Assembly: GCF_049306965.1 (NCBI RefSeq)
Contig: NC_133180.1
Location: 29,125,001-29,189,000 of the forward strand
DNA from: Danio rerio
Lineage: Eukaryota > Chordata > Actinopteri > Cypriniformes > Danionidae
Direction: 5' to 3'
Length of the DNA stretch: 64,000 bases
The notes beneath the pieces were generated by a model. That model had not been told where the DNA came from and did not search any database. It worked only from the letters and a program-made list of their open reading frames with translations. Every line of letters begins with the position of its first letter. Position 1 is the stretch's first letter. Below, in pieces: positions 1 to 12,710 of the stretch. The position numbers and the translations under genes are program-made.

Positions 1-494
1 GATCTGTCTCTCAACACCTCCTATTGGCAAATCTGTAAATCCTCTGTCAATTCAGTACTTCGGCTACAGAATACAACCGTAATGCACTGGCTCATTTACA
101 CCCACGTAGAGTGACAAGCTTCCCGGAAAACAAATTACAGCTCACTAAGATGTAGCGATGCATTGAGACCTCCACTTTATGTGGTCAGCAAATTAGAGGT
201 CAGTTTTAAGTGAACGAATCAATTCTTTCCCAGGGGCTTGAGAACACAAATTGCTTTGTTAAGCAAGGGTGATGCTGAAGACCATTGAAAAGCAAAAATG
301 ATTTTTAATTGAAAAAATTTGCTTATGGTAAGACTAATATTGTTTTTCAGGTGTTTGAGGACAGAATGAGATGTGATCCATCTGTAATGTTTGCTAGTTT
401 TCTAGCCAGTGTCACCGCGTAATTAGTGAAGGACTTCTATTCAGACTGATATGCAAATTAACTGAACCAGTTTTTTTTTTGTTTTTTTTAAACA

Positions 495-1101
495 TACAGT
501 CATCTAAAAAAAGGTAGAACACCTTTCGAAATTGCATTTTTTTTGTATCAGGACAAAACAAATTTAGCAGGTCTTACAATTAGGAAAGAAACCGTTACAG
601 TTTGTTAATCTACAGCTTTCAAGTATGGGTTAAAATGTTCACCCCACTGCTAATGCTTAGCCAAAATTGTGGCATACAACAAGACAATGATCCCAAGCAC
701 ACAGTAGATCTACAATAGTTCAGCTGAAAAAAAATTAAGGTGTTGCTGTTGTCCAGACCTCATCTTGGCTGAAATTATGTGACAGTAGCTGTGCATAAAA
801 ACCCAAACTCCTCCAAAGTCTGAAAAGATCATACAGAAAATGATCCTTTTTAGTAAATACTGCTAAAAGTGAACCTACAGGAATCTGAAGCACAAGGTGT
901 CCTAAGGTTGTCACTTATGGCATTTCTGTCTCTGCTTTATTTTTGTGTAATAAATAATGACTCAGTGTGAGAAGTCATGTGACGTCTTTCTGACTTTTTG
1001 TCTTCCAAATTAAGACATGAACATATACATTTTTTATTATGTCCTGATACAGAAATTCATCAAATTTAATAAAGGTGTCCAAACTTTTTGACATGACTGT
1101 A
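495..1101 (+). mobile_element. Internally deleted Tc1-like DNA transposon
   Basis: Ends match as inverted repeats of about 70 bases: TACAGTCAT... and GTATCAGGACA at the left recur in reverse at the right (TGTCCTGATAC ... ATGACTGTA). Both ends carry TA, the Tc1/mariner target. Inside, 678-712 reads QQDNDPKHTVDLQ, the transposase block with the second catalytic Asp. At 607 bases it has lost most of the transposase and is non-autonomous. Confidence 0.82.
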
Positions 1102-2847
1102 TTTTTATATGTGGCTTTGTCCTGAACGTATGTGTTTTTCTAATGGTACTGGACAATTTGTCACATTATAGGGTGTGTTCTATTAATTTTTAATTTTGCA
1201 TTCGCAGGTGAGTGTCTTCCTCTCTCTCTCTCTCTCTGAAAAAGACAAAAAAATAAATAAAAATACAAATAAACGGAAATATAAATGGATATTTGGAGAT
1301 TTTAGATGGATAAATCTCACTAATAGCAGTCTTTAACTTACTTTTCTAGGTTTATTTATGATTTAACAATGTATGGATATTTATTTCGAATAAAATAATC
1401 CAATATCATAAATGACAATACATGAATATTCCAAAACTCCTAAATAATTAGCAATAATAATGAAAAAATAGTAAAATAAAAGAAATTTTTGCTTCCTCAC
1501 TCCTATCAACCTAATGGAAATATTGCAGATGAATCACATCTCATTCTGTCGTTATCAAATTGTGCAATTTTGTATTCTCAAGCCCCTGGGAATGGATTCA
1601 ATCGTTCACTTAAAACTGACTTTGAAACAGGTGTCCTGATGTGTTATCCTACCCATCAGATTATGTTACCAACCCTGTATTTGAATGGTTGTGAGATTGT
1701 GGTTAGGGATTAGAGCGATATTACAGCCTCATATCACACTACTTCACATTAAAATTTACACTGGTTGCAAAATCATATGGGTAGCATAGTTAATCATCAA
1801 ATTGTGAATCTGACAAGGTAGGACAAATCGACAGAACACTAGTCTAAAAAAATATAAGTGTCCAGCAGTTGCTGCCACAAACCAAGCTCAAGCAGCACTG
1901 GAAGAATATATAAACGTTTGTGTGTGTATAACACTAATTACTGTATAGTTTAAGGCCATTTGATGTTTTTAGTCATCATGCAGGAGAAATCCTTCAAATT
2001 CTGACCTGACATGCAGTCTTACCCAATGTGCACTTAATCATTTTTATGGGATTTTTTGTGTCTCAATTTAAATTAATATTTTGCAAAGGCAAACTAAAGA
2101 AAAGGTGGCTTCCATTACTCTTAACTCATGTTGAATACAGTACATTTCTGATATTACAGTATGTAATAAACTCCCTCAGTGTCGCTGCATCTTTGTGACC
2201 CTTCCTTCCTCCCTGTTCTACATTTCACACTCTATTAGCCATATAAATTCATTTTACTTTTCAGAGAATATGTAGCTGCACATTATTGAAGCAGTAAAGC
2301 ACATGAAACCACAATTTCCAAGCAAAATAAACTCTACTGAAGAAAGGGCAATGAAAGTGTATGTATTTCACAACCAACAAACAATGTTTGCACGGCCTTA
2401 AAATGCTTTATTTCCTACGTTTGTGTTTTTATGTTGCAGGAGCTCTGAATAGTCATCGATCATGAGTCTCCGGCCATGGGAAGCCCATGAACCCCACAGA
2501 GGATCCAGTGTCCCGTAGACATGTTTGTTTCAGGTGGGGGGTCGTATGAAGGTCAGCGGCAGCAGGACTGAACGAACATCAGACTGCAATCACTCCAGGT
2601 GGACACACAACATTAAACACAGATGATGAGCAGTCAGACTCTGATGGGAAGATGTCTCGTAAAATGTTTGATTATTGCTTTGTTCAAGGTCTTACAGCAT
2701 TTCTGGGAAAAAAGTATTGAGTGTGTGTCCCACAGAAGAGGTTTGTTCTCTGTTTCATCAGCTGTAAGAACTCCATCAACTGGCTGCTCATTTATATTGT
2801 TATTTGTATTGGTCTTTTTGTTTATATTCTTGGTATAATTAATTTAT
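1102..2847. other. AT-rich intergenic DNA, nothing recognised
   Basis: Only ORFs under 75 codons without family motifs, plus a short (TC)n at 1217-1238. No splice-bounded coding segment stood out. Confidence 0.5.
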
Positions 2848-3102
2848 TCATTCATTTTCTTTTCGGCATAGTCTCTTTATTAATCTGGGGTCGCCACAGC
2901 TGAATGAACCGCTAACTTATCCAGCTTGCCCAATTCACCAATACCACGTCTTTGGATTTGTGGGGGAAACTAGAGTACCTGGAGGAAACCCACGCGTTCA
3001 CGGGGAGAACATGCAAACTTCACACAGGAACGCCAACAGCTTGAACCAGCGATCTTTTTGCTGTGAGGCGATTGTGCTACCCACTGTGCCACCGTGCAGC
3101 CG
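2848..3102 (-). repeat. DANA SINE, internally shortened
   Basis: Reverse-orientation tRNA-derived SINE of the zebrafish DANA type. Reading minus, it runs from GCACAGTGGGTAGCACAATC-like head through the CATGTTCTCCCCGTG core to the tail TAATAAAGAGACTATGCCG. Part of the middle is missing. Confidence 0.8.
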
Positions 3103-3215
3103 GTATTGGTATACTAACGTAATATTCATTATTTATTACTTTAGATGCCAATGATTATTAAAATCGATACACCTTCTTGATGGCAAACTTTTGCAAACAA
3201 AAATATAGTGGTCTT

Positions 3216-3330
3216 AAAAGGGGCCTATTATGCAGAAATCACTTTTATAAGAGGTTTAAACAAATGCATTGTAACAGAATGTGAATATAACCAGACTCAA
3301 TTGATCAGGAGTGGAGGAGTTTGTCAGATT
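3216..3330. repeat. Decayed DNA-transposon end
   Basis: AAAAGGGGCCTATTATGC followed by AT-rich sequence is the terminal motif of a common teleost DNA element; the partner end was not found. A related end is at 55517. Confidence 0.4.
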
Positions 3331-3616
3331 TATTTGTGGAACCTTTATAGCATACAATATTATGATGCCATCGTGAAATAAAGACTAATAAACATATTGC
3401 CACATTGAAATAACAATTGATTTTTTGATTTTTAAAATGTAAGCTAAGTGAAGAATTGCTTTCTAAAAAGTATGAATTTCTCATTTTGCTTTTAATGATA
3501 TATGGACATTAACTAAAGATTTTCTTCCAATGTTACAAGTTCATGTATTTTCTTGAAATTTAAAGCAAATAAATTCATAAATACTTAAATGTTGTTAGTT
3601 TTATTTATAAAACGTG

Positions 3617-3672
3617 TGTGTGTGTGTGTGTGTATGTATGTATATATTTCAATTTCAGTGCATTTCAAAATG

Positions 3673-3752
<80 letters not shown>
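3617..3752. repeat. (TG)n-(TA)n microsatellite
   Basis: (TG)n at 3617-3633, then an almost perfect (TA)n of about 77 bases from 3676 to 3752. The two are bracketed by similar sequence (ATTTCAATTTCAGTGCATTT and TATTGAAATACATTGAAA), so the tract is nearly palindromic. Confidence 0.9.
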
Positions 3753-3755
<3 letters not shown>

Positions 3756-3759
3756 AAAT

Positions 3760-5829
3760 ACATTGAAAGTAAATGTTAAATATATTCCTTACTGTAAAGA
3801 ATACCTCCGTAATTAGGGCACTCACTTACTAAAAGCTCACAGTGGTCAAATGTTTTTAAAATGCCTTCTTTTCAACTTAGATTGTTGGCCATTTTAGGAT
3901 ATTTTGCAGTTTTAGTAAATTTTGTGGATATTTAGGATATTTTGTGGCTTGGTCTTAGTGATTTAGGGGTCCACTACTTCCTATTTCTTCCTGTAGGAGC
4001 TTATTTTATATGTAGGACTGAAACACATTTTTATTTTTTATTTTCTTCAAACAGTTAAGCTTTAAGATGTTTTGAGGATATGGGCCCAGACGACAATGTG
4101 CTGCTGAAGTAGACACATCTGGCATTATTAAGTTTAATAATAATCAATTTTGGAAACGGAACAGATTAATAATTAGAAGCATAATAAGGATAATAGCATG
4201 CTTCAAAAAGATTACAGTCTGCAGGCTATTGATGTTAACAACAACTGGTTAGTGCATTATCTGGGTTAAAGCAGTACTGTTTGGTTTTTCTGTGTCAGGT
4301 AAAGGTGACCCAGTAACCAGAGCATTGCACTGATCACAGAACTGCTTCAAGTGAAATATTCAGCCCATAGAGACACTTCCGGAAGCTCATGTACTGTACT
4401 TTTGGATGAAAAGGATCTGCTAGACCAGGTGTGAAAGAAAAACCAAGGGGAAAATAGGGGAAAAAAAAGCAAAGTTTAGTTTTAGGTGAGGTTTTGAAAA
4501 CCTTTCATTTTTGAACATGTTTGAAGTCCTACATCTTTGCAGGTATTTGAATAAAGCATTAAACCCATCAAAAGTGACTCTAATATTAAGAGTTTGTGCA
4601 AAACCCAAGAATGTAGCTATTTTTATTTTATTTTACAGTTTTAATGTGTACTGTTTACCTTGGTTAATGTTAGTTAAATGTTCAAGTTCATGTTAGTTTA
4701 ACTTTCATGTTCACATCTTAAATATGTATTAGAATTAGTTTCACTGTCTCAAATTTGTAGTAGTAAATGTTGAGATTAAAATCTATACAATTCTATCGTT
4801 CATTGTTAGTTTAATGTTCTTGGCTAATATTAACAAATAGACAAATGATTTCATTAAAGTGTGCAATTGGATTCTTTGAGAGTAAAACAGTTTTTATGGT
4901 CACTGTAAAAAAATCACATCAAACTGTGAATCATGAAAGACACTGCCATCTAACGGAGAGACTGTGTCACTACTGGTTTTGGAAAATGTGTTGTAGATTT
5001 GTGCATCTCTTTTTGACAAAATCAACAAACATATCTTTGAAGTGATATCATTTATTTTCATATAATAAGCTCAGTTTTATTTGATTTGGAACAATTTCTG
5101 CAGCAACTTCATTCACCATTCAAGCTACCTTAAATAGCTTTGTTTTTTTGCCCTCAATTAGCTACAGTAGTTGCAGTGCATGATGGGATTGTTCTTTGTG
5201 CAGAAGGAATAGCATGAATCTCTATTTTCTGGATGATGTTGTCTTTGTTCAGGATGGTTCTGTGTGTACTGGTCACATAGTACATTTAGCCAAGAAAAAC
5301 TAATCAAAATCAGCATTAGCTTGCCAGAAAAAAAAGAAAAAACAGGCATAGTCAGATCATTTGAATAGACGTCCAAACAACAGAATTTTATATTGTATAT
5401 TCTAAGAACACTTTATTGAAAACAGTGAACAACCACTTTCTAGTCCTGCTATTATAAAGCTTGTTTAAAGATGAGAAAAACATCATCTGCTTAACAGGTG
5501 CCTTTGATCTGCACTAACAAACCCCTCCACCAGAAACCTGAAGAGAAGCCAGTGTTTAATTATTCATTCGCATCTATTCAGTGTTTTGGTTCAGCTGGAA
5601 ACAAACACAGGCCGTTGTATAAACAGTTAAAGCACCAGCTAAATTGTTCCATTTTGTTTTCAGGTCAAGTGAGGACAAAATTGGAAGTGCATAAAATTGA
5701 AACTGTGAAAACACTTTCTAATAAAAAACCCACTGAAAAACAATGATTGTTCAGAGCTCATTTCCATTATAAAGTCTATACAAACTCACCAGCTGATTTC
5801 AGTGAAGTCTACAGTGGTTTTAAGCTCTT
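3760..5829. other. AT-rich intergenic DNA, nothing recognised
   Basis: ORFs of 60-82 codons occur, but none has a recognisable domain or coding-like composition. The block leads into the 31-bp minisatellite. Confidence 0.5.
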
Positions 5830-8800
5830 TTTGGGTAAAATGTGTTTGTGAGCTGTATTTTTGTACATGAGTTTTTGCATTTTCTTTATTCTTTGTAATT
5901 GATATTGTGTATAAAGTAAATTGTTTGTGTGTAAAATGTGTTTGTTTCAGCTGTAATTAGTGTAAAATTTGTTTATTTAACTTGGAATTTGTACATGATT
6001 GTTTGCATTTTCTTTATTCTTTGTAATTTATATTGTGTGTAAAATAGTTTGTGAACTGTAACTTGTGTAAAATGTATTTTTTGAGCTGTAATTTGTGAAA
6101 AATTAGTTTTTAAGCTGTAATTTGTGTAAAATGTGTTTGTTTAAGCTGTAACTTGTGTAAAATGTGTTTAAGCTGTAATTTATGTAAAATGTGTATGTTT
6201 GTTTAAGCTGTAATTTGTACATGATTGTTTGCATTTTCTTTATTCTTTGTAATTAATATTGTGTATGAAGTAAATTGTTTGTTAACTGTAACGTGTAAAA
6301 TGTGTTTGTTTAACCTGTAATTTGTGTACAATGTGTTTGTTTGAGCTGTATTTTGTGTAAAATGTGTTTGTTTCAGCTGTAATTTGTGTAAAATGGGTTT
6401 GTGTAAAATGTATTTGTTTGAGCTGTATTTTGTGTAAAATGTGTTTGTTTCAGCTGTAATTTGTGTAAAATGTGTTTGTTTGAGCTGTATTTTGTGTAAA
6501 ATGTGTTTGTTTCAGCTGTAATTTGTGTAAAATGTGTTTGTTTCATCTGTAATTTGTGTAAAATGTGTTTGTTTCAGCTGTAATTTGTGTAAAATGGGTT
6601 TGTGTGAGCTGTAATTTGAGTAAAATATATTTGTTTGAGCTGTATTTTGTGTGAAATGTGTTTGTTTGACCTGTAATTTGTACATGATTGTTTGCATTTT
6701 CTTTATTTATTGTAATTGATATTGTGTATAAAATAAATTGTTTGTGAACTGTAACTTGTGTAAAATGTGTTTGTTTAACCTGTAACTTGTGTAAAATGTG
6801 TTTGTTTGAGCTGTAATTCGTGTAAATTGTGTTTGTTTCAGCTGTAATTTATGTAAAATGTGTTTGTTTCAGCTGTAAATTGTGAAAATGTGTTTGAGCT
6901 GTAATTTGTGTAAAATGTGTTTGTTTGAGCTGTAATTTGTGTAAAATGTTTGAGCTGTTATTTGTGTAAAACATGTTTGTTTGAGCTGTAATTTGTGTAA
7001 ATGTTTTTAAGCTGTAACTTGTGTAAAATGTGTTTGTTTAACCTGTAATTTGTGTAAAATGTGTTGGTGTGAGCTGTAATTTGTGTAAAACGTTTGTTTG
7101 AGCTGTTATTTGTGTAAAATGTGTTTGTTTGAGCTGTTATTTGTGTAAAATGTGTTTGTTTGAGCTGTTATTTGTGTAAAATGTGTTTGTTTGAGCTGTT
7201 ATTTGTGTAAAATGTGTTTGTTTTTGAGCTGTTATTTGTGTAAAATGTGTTTGTTTTAGCTGTTCTTTGTGTAAAAAGTGTTTGTTTCAGCTGTAATTTG
7301 TGTAAAATGTGTTTGACCTGTAATTTGTGTAAAATGTTTTTAAGCTGTAACTTGTGTAAAATGTGTTTGTTTGAGCTGTAATTTGTGTAAAATGTGTTTG
7401 TTTCAGCTGTAATTTGTGTAAAATGTGTTTGTTTCAGCTGTAATTAGTGTAAAATTTGTTTATTTAACTTGGAATTTTTACATGATTGTTTACATTTTCT
7501 TTATTCTTTGTAATTGATATTGTGTATAAAATAAATTGTTTGTGAACTGTAACGTGTGTAAAATGTGTTTGTTTCAGCTGTAACTTGTGTAAATTGTGTT
7601 TGTTTGTTCTGTAACTTGTTTAAAATGTGTTTGTTTGAGCTGTAAAATGTGTTTGTTTAAGCTGTAATTTGTGTAAAATGTGTTTGTTTGACCTGTAATT
7701 TGTACATGATTGTTTGCATTTTCTTTATTCATTGTAATTGATATTGTGTGTAAAATAAATTGTTTGTGAACTGTAACGTGTGTAAAATCTTTTTAAGCTG
7801 TAACTTGTGTAAAATGTATTTTTTGAGCTGTAATTTGTGAAAAATTTGTTTTTAAGCTGTAATTTGTGTAAAATGTGTTTGTTAAAGCTGTAATTTGTAC
7901 ATGATTGTTTGCATTTTCTTTATTCTTTGTAATTGATATTGTGTATGAAGTAAATTGTTTGTGAACTGTAACGTGTAAAATGTGTTTGTTTAACCTGTAA
8001 TTTGTGTACAATGTGTTTGTTTGAGCTGTATTTTGTGTAAAATGTGTTTGTTTCAGCTGTAATTTGTGTAAAATGTGTTTGTGTGAGCTGTAATTTGTGT
8101 AAAATGTATTTGTTTGAGCTGTATTTTGTGTAAAATGTGTTTGTTTTAGCTGTATTTTGTGTGAAATGTGTTTGTTTGACCTGTAATTTGTACATGATTG
8201 TTTGCATTTTCTTTATTTATTGTAATAGATATTGTGTATAAAATAAATTGTTTGTGAACTGTAACTTGTGTAAAATGTGTTTGTTTAACCTGTAACTTGT
8301 GTAAAATGTGTTTGTTTGAGCTGTAATTCGTGTAAATTGTGTTTGTTTGAGCTGTAATTTATGTAAAATGTGTTTGTTTCAGCTGTAAATTGTGTAAAAT
8401 GTGTTTGTTTGAGCTGTAATTTGTGTAAAATTTGTTTGTTTGATTTGTAATTTGTACATGATTGTTTGCATTTTCTTTAGTCATTGTAATTGATATTGTG
8501 TATAAAATAGTTTGTGAACTGTAACTTGTGTAAAATGTGTTTGTTTGAGCTGTAATTTGTGTAAAATGTTTGAGCTGTTATTTGTGTAAAACGTGTTTGT
8601 TTGAGCTGTAATTTGTGAAAATGTTTTTAAGCTGTAACTTGTGTAAAATGTGTTTGTTTAACCTGTAATTTGTGTAAAATGTGTTGGTGTGAGCTGTAAT
8701 TTGTGTAAAACGTTTGTTTGAGCTGTTATTTGTGTAAAATGTGTTTGTTTGAGCTGTTATTTGTGTAAAATGTGTTTGTTTTTGAGCTGTTATTTGTGTA

Positions 8801-11800
8801 AAATGTGTTTGTTTTAGCTGTTCTTTGTGTAAAAAGTGTTTGTTTCAGCTGTAATTTGTGTAAAATGTGTTTGACCTGTAATTTGTGTAAAATGTTTTTA
8901 AGCTGTAACTTGTGTAAAATGTGTTTGTTTGAGCTGTAATTTGTGTAAAATGTGTTTGTTTTAGCTGTTATTTGTGGTGTTTGTTTAAGCTGTAATTTGT
9001 GTAAAATGTGTTTGTTTGAGCTGTAATTTGTGTAAAATGTTTGTTTTAGCTGTATTTTGTTTAAAATGTGTTTGTTTCAGCTGTAATTTGTGAAAATGTT
9101 TTTAAGCTTTAACTTGTGTAAAATGTGTTTGTTTGAGCTATAATTTGTGTAAAATGTGTTTGTGTGAGCTGTAATTTTTGTAAAATGTGTTTGAGCTGTA
9201 ATTTGTGTAAAATGTGTTTGTTTGAGCTGTAATTTGTGTAAAATGTGTTTGTTTCAGCTGTAATTTGTGTATAATGTGTTTGTTTGACCTGTAATTTGTA
9301 CATGATTGTTTGCATTTTCTTTATTTATTGTAATTGATATTGTGTATAAAATAAATTGTTTGTGAACTGTAACTTGTGTAAAATGTGTTTGTTTAACCTG
9401 TAACTTGTGTAAAATGTGTTTGTTTGAGCTGTTATTTGTGTAAAATGTGTTTGTTTCAGCTGTAATTTATGTAAAATGTGTTTGTTTTAGCTGTTATTTG
9501 TGGTGTTTGTTTGAGCTGTTATTTGTGTAAAATGTGTTTGTTTGAGCTGTAATTTGTGAAAATGTTTTTAAGCTGTAACTTGTGTAAAATGTGTTGGTGT
9601 GAGCTGTAATTTGTGTAAAACGTTTGTTTGAGCTGTTATTTGTGTAAAATGTGTTTGTTTGAGCTGTTCTTTGTGTAAAAAGTGTTTGTTTTAGCTGTAA
9701 TTTGTGTAAAATGTGTTAGACCTGTAATTTGTGTAAAATGTTTTTAAGCTGTAATTTGTGTAAAATGTGTTGGTGTGAGCTGTAACTTGTGTAAAATGTG
9801 TTTGTTTGAGCTGTTATTTGTGTAAAATGTGTTTGTTTCAGCTGTTATTTGTGTAAAATGTGTTTGTTTGAGCTGTTATTTGTGTAAAATGTGTTTGTTT
9901 TAGCTGTTCTTTGTGTAAAAAGTGTTTGTTTCAGCTGTAATTTGTGTAAAATGTGTTAGACCTGTAATTTGTGTAAAATGTTTTTAAGCTGTAACTTGTG
10001 TAAAATGTGTTTGTTTGAGCTGTAATTTGTGTAAAATGTGTTTGTTTCAGCTGTAATTAGTGTTTGTTTAAGCTGTAATTTGTGTAAAATGTGTTTGGTT
10101 AACCTGTAATTTGTACATGATTGTTTGCATTTTCTTTATTCATTGTAATTGATATTGTGTATAAAATAAATTGTTTGTGAACTGTAACGTGTGTAAAATC
10201 TTTTTAAGCTGTAACTTGTGTAAAATGTGTTTGTTTCAGCTGTAATTTGTGTAAAATGTGTTTGTTTTAGCTGTTATTTGTGTAAAATGTGTTGGTTTAA
10301 GCTGTAATTTGTGTAAAATGGGTTTGTTTGAGCTGTAATTTGTGTAAAATGTGTTTGTTTTAGCTGTTCTTTGTGTAAAAAGTGTTTGTTTTAGCTGTTC
10401 TTTGTGTAAAAAGTGTTTGTTTCATCTGTAATTTGTGTAAAATGTGTTTGACCTGTAACTTGTGTAAAATGTGTTTGTTTGAGCTGTAATTTGTGTAAAA
10501 TGTGTTTGTTTTAGCTGTTATTTGTGGTGTTTGTTTAAGCTGTAATTTGTGTAAAATGTGTTTGTTTCAGCTGTAATTTGTGAAAATGTTTTTAAGCTTT
10601 AACTTGTGTAAAATGTGTTTGTTTGAGCTATAATTTGTGTAAAATGTGTTTGTGTGAGCTGTAATTTGTGTAAAATGTGTTTGAGCTGTAATTTGTGTAA
10701 AATGTGTTTGTTTGAGCTGTAATTTGTGTAAAATGTATTTGAGCTGTAATTTGTGTAAAATGTGTTTGTTTGAGCTGTAATTTGTGTAAAATGTGTTTGT
10801 TTCAGCTGTAATTTGTGTAAAATGGGTTTGTTTGAGCTGTAATTTGTGTAAAATGTGTTTGTTTTAGCTGTTCTTTGTGTAAAAAGTGTTTGTTTTAGCT
10901 GTTCTTTGTGTAAAAAGTGTTTGTTTCATCTGTAATTTGTGTAAAATGTGTTTGACCTGTAACTTGTGTAAAATGTGTTTGTTTGAGCTGTAATTTGTGT
11001 AAAATGTGTTTGTTTTAGCTGTTATTTGTGGTGTTTGTTTAAGCTGTAATTTGTGTAAAATGTGTTTGTTTGAGCTGTAATTTGTGAAAATGTTTTTAAG
11101 CTTTAACTTGTGTAAAATGTGTTTGTTTGAGCTATAATTTGTGTAAAATGTGTTTGTGTGAGCTGTAATTTGTGTAAAATGTGTTTGAGCTGTAATTTGT
11201 GTAAAATGTGTTTGTTTGAGCTGTAATTTGTGTAAAATGTATTTGAGCTGTAATTTGTGTAAAATGTGTTTGTTTCAGCTGTAATTTGTGTAAAATGTGT
11301 TTGTTTCAGCTGTAATTTGTGTAAAATGGGTTTGTTTGAGCTGTAATTTGTGTAAAATGTGTTTGTTTTAGCTGTTCTTTGTGTAAAAAGTGTTTGTTTT
11401 AGCTGTTCTTTGTGTAAAAAGTGTTTGTTTCATCTGTAATTTGTGTAAAATGTGTTTGACCTGTAACTTGTGTAAAATGTGTTTGTTTGAGCTGTAATTT
11501 GTGTAAAATGTGTTTGTTTTAGCTGTTATTTGTGGTGTTTGTTTAAGCTGTAATTTGTGTAAAATGTGTTTGTTTCAGCTGTAATTTGTGAAAATGTTTT
11601 TAAGCTTTAACTTGTGTAAAATGTGTTTGTTTGAGCTATAATTTGTGTAAAATGTGTTTGTGTGAGCTGTAATTTGTGTAAAATGTGTTTGAGCTGTAAT
11701 TTGTGTAAAATGTGTTTGTTTGAGCTGTAATTTGTGTAAAATGTATTTGAGCTGTAATTTGTGTAAAATGTGTTTGTTTGAGCTGTAATTTGTGTAAAAT

Positions 11801-12710
11801 GTGTTTGTTTCAGCTGTAATTTGTGTAAAATGGGTTTGTTTGAGCTGTAATTTGTGTAAAATGTGTTTGTTTGAGCTGTAAATTGTGTAAAATGTGTTTG
11901 TTTCAGCTGTAATTTGTGTAAAATGGGTTTGTTTGAGCTGTAATTTGTGTAAAATGTGTTTGTTTGAGCTGTAATTTTTGTAAAATGTATTTGTTTCAGC
12001 TGTAATTTGTGTAAAATGTGTTTGAGCTGTAATTTGTGTATAATGTGTTTGTTTTAGCTGTTATTTGTGTAAAATGTGCTTGTTTGAGCTGTAATTTGTG
12101 TAAAATTTGTTTGTTTGACCTGTAATTTGTACATGATTGTTTGCATTTTCTTTATTCATTGTAATTGATATTGTGTATAAAAAAGTTTGTGAACTGTAAC
12201 TTGTGTAAAATGTGTTTGTTTGAGCTGTTATTTGTGTAAAATGTGTTTGTTTGAGCTGTAATTTGTGTAAAATGTGTTTGTTTCAGCTGTAATTTGTGAA
12301 AATGTGTTTGTTTGAGCTGTAATTCATGTAAATTGTGTTCGTTTGAGCTGTACTTTGTGTAAAGTGTGTTTGTGTGAGCTGCAATTTGTGTAAAATGTGT
12401 TTGTTTAAGCTGTAATTTGTTTAAAATGTGTTTGTTTAACCTGTAATTTGTGTAAAATGTGTTCGTTTGAGCTGTAATTTGTGTAAAATGTGTTTGTTTG
12501 AGCTGTAATTTGTGAAAATGTTTTTAAGCTGCATTTTGTGTAAAATGTGATTGTGTGAGCAGTAATTTGTGAATGTTTTTAAGCTTTAACTTGTGTAAAA
12601 TGTGTTCGTTTGAGCTGTAATTTGTGTAAAATGTGTTTGTTTGAGCTGTAATTTGTGTAAAATGTGTTTGTTTCAGCTGTAAATTGTGTAAAATTTGTTT
12701 GTATGAAACC
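5830..12710. repeat. Large minisatellite, about 31-bp unit, with higher-order repeats
   Basis: About 6.9 kb of tandem copies of a roughly 31-base unit built from GTAATTTGTGTAAAATGTG and TTTGTTTGAGCT; shortened and T-to-C variants occur. About twelve copies of an interspersed spacer containing TACATGATTGTTTGCATTTT break the array (near 5992, 6218, 6690, 7480, 7702, 7899, 8191, 8455, 9299, 10115, 12129). Higher-order copies recur at 504 bases (marker TTCATCTGTA at 10421, 10925, 11429) and at about 1,510 bases (marker at 6781 and 8291). Minus-strand ORFs of 60-95 codons here are products of the repeat. Confidence 0.95.

Noticed and set aside
5498-5746. 82-codon plus-strand ORF
   Set aside because: No recognisable domain, no promoter or splice context, and AT-biased composition; probably chance.
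6512-9315. Minus-strand ORFs of 61-95 codons with KQTHFTQ repeats
   Set aside because: They follow the 31-bp minisatellite unit; they are short, frame-shift between units and have no independent support.
5830-12710. CRISPR-like array
   Set aside because: Repeats are contiguous with no unique spacers, and the host DNA is vertebrate. It is a minisatellite.
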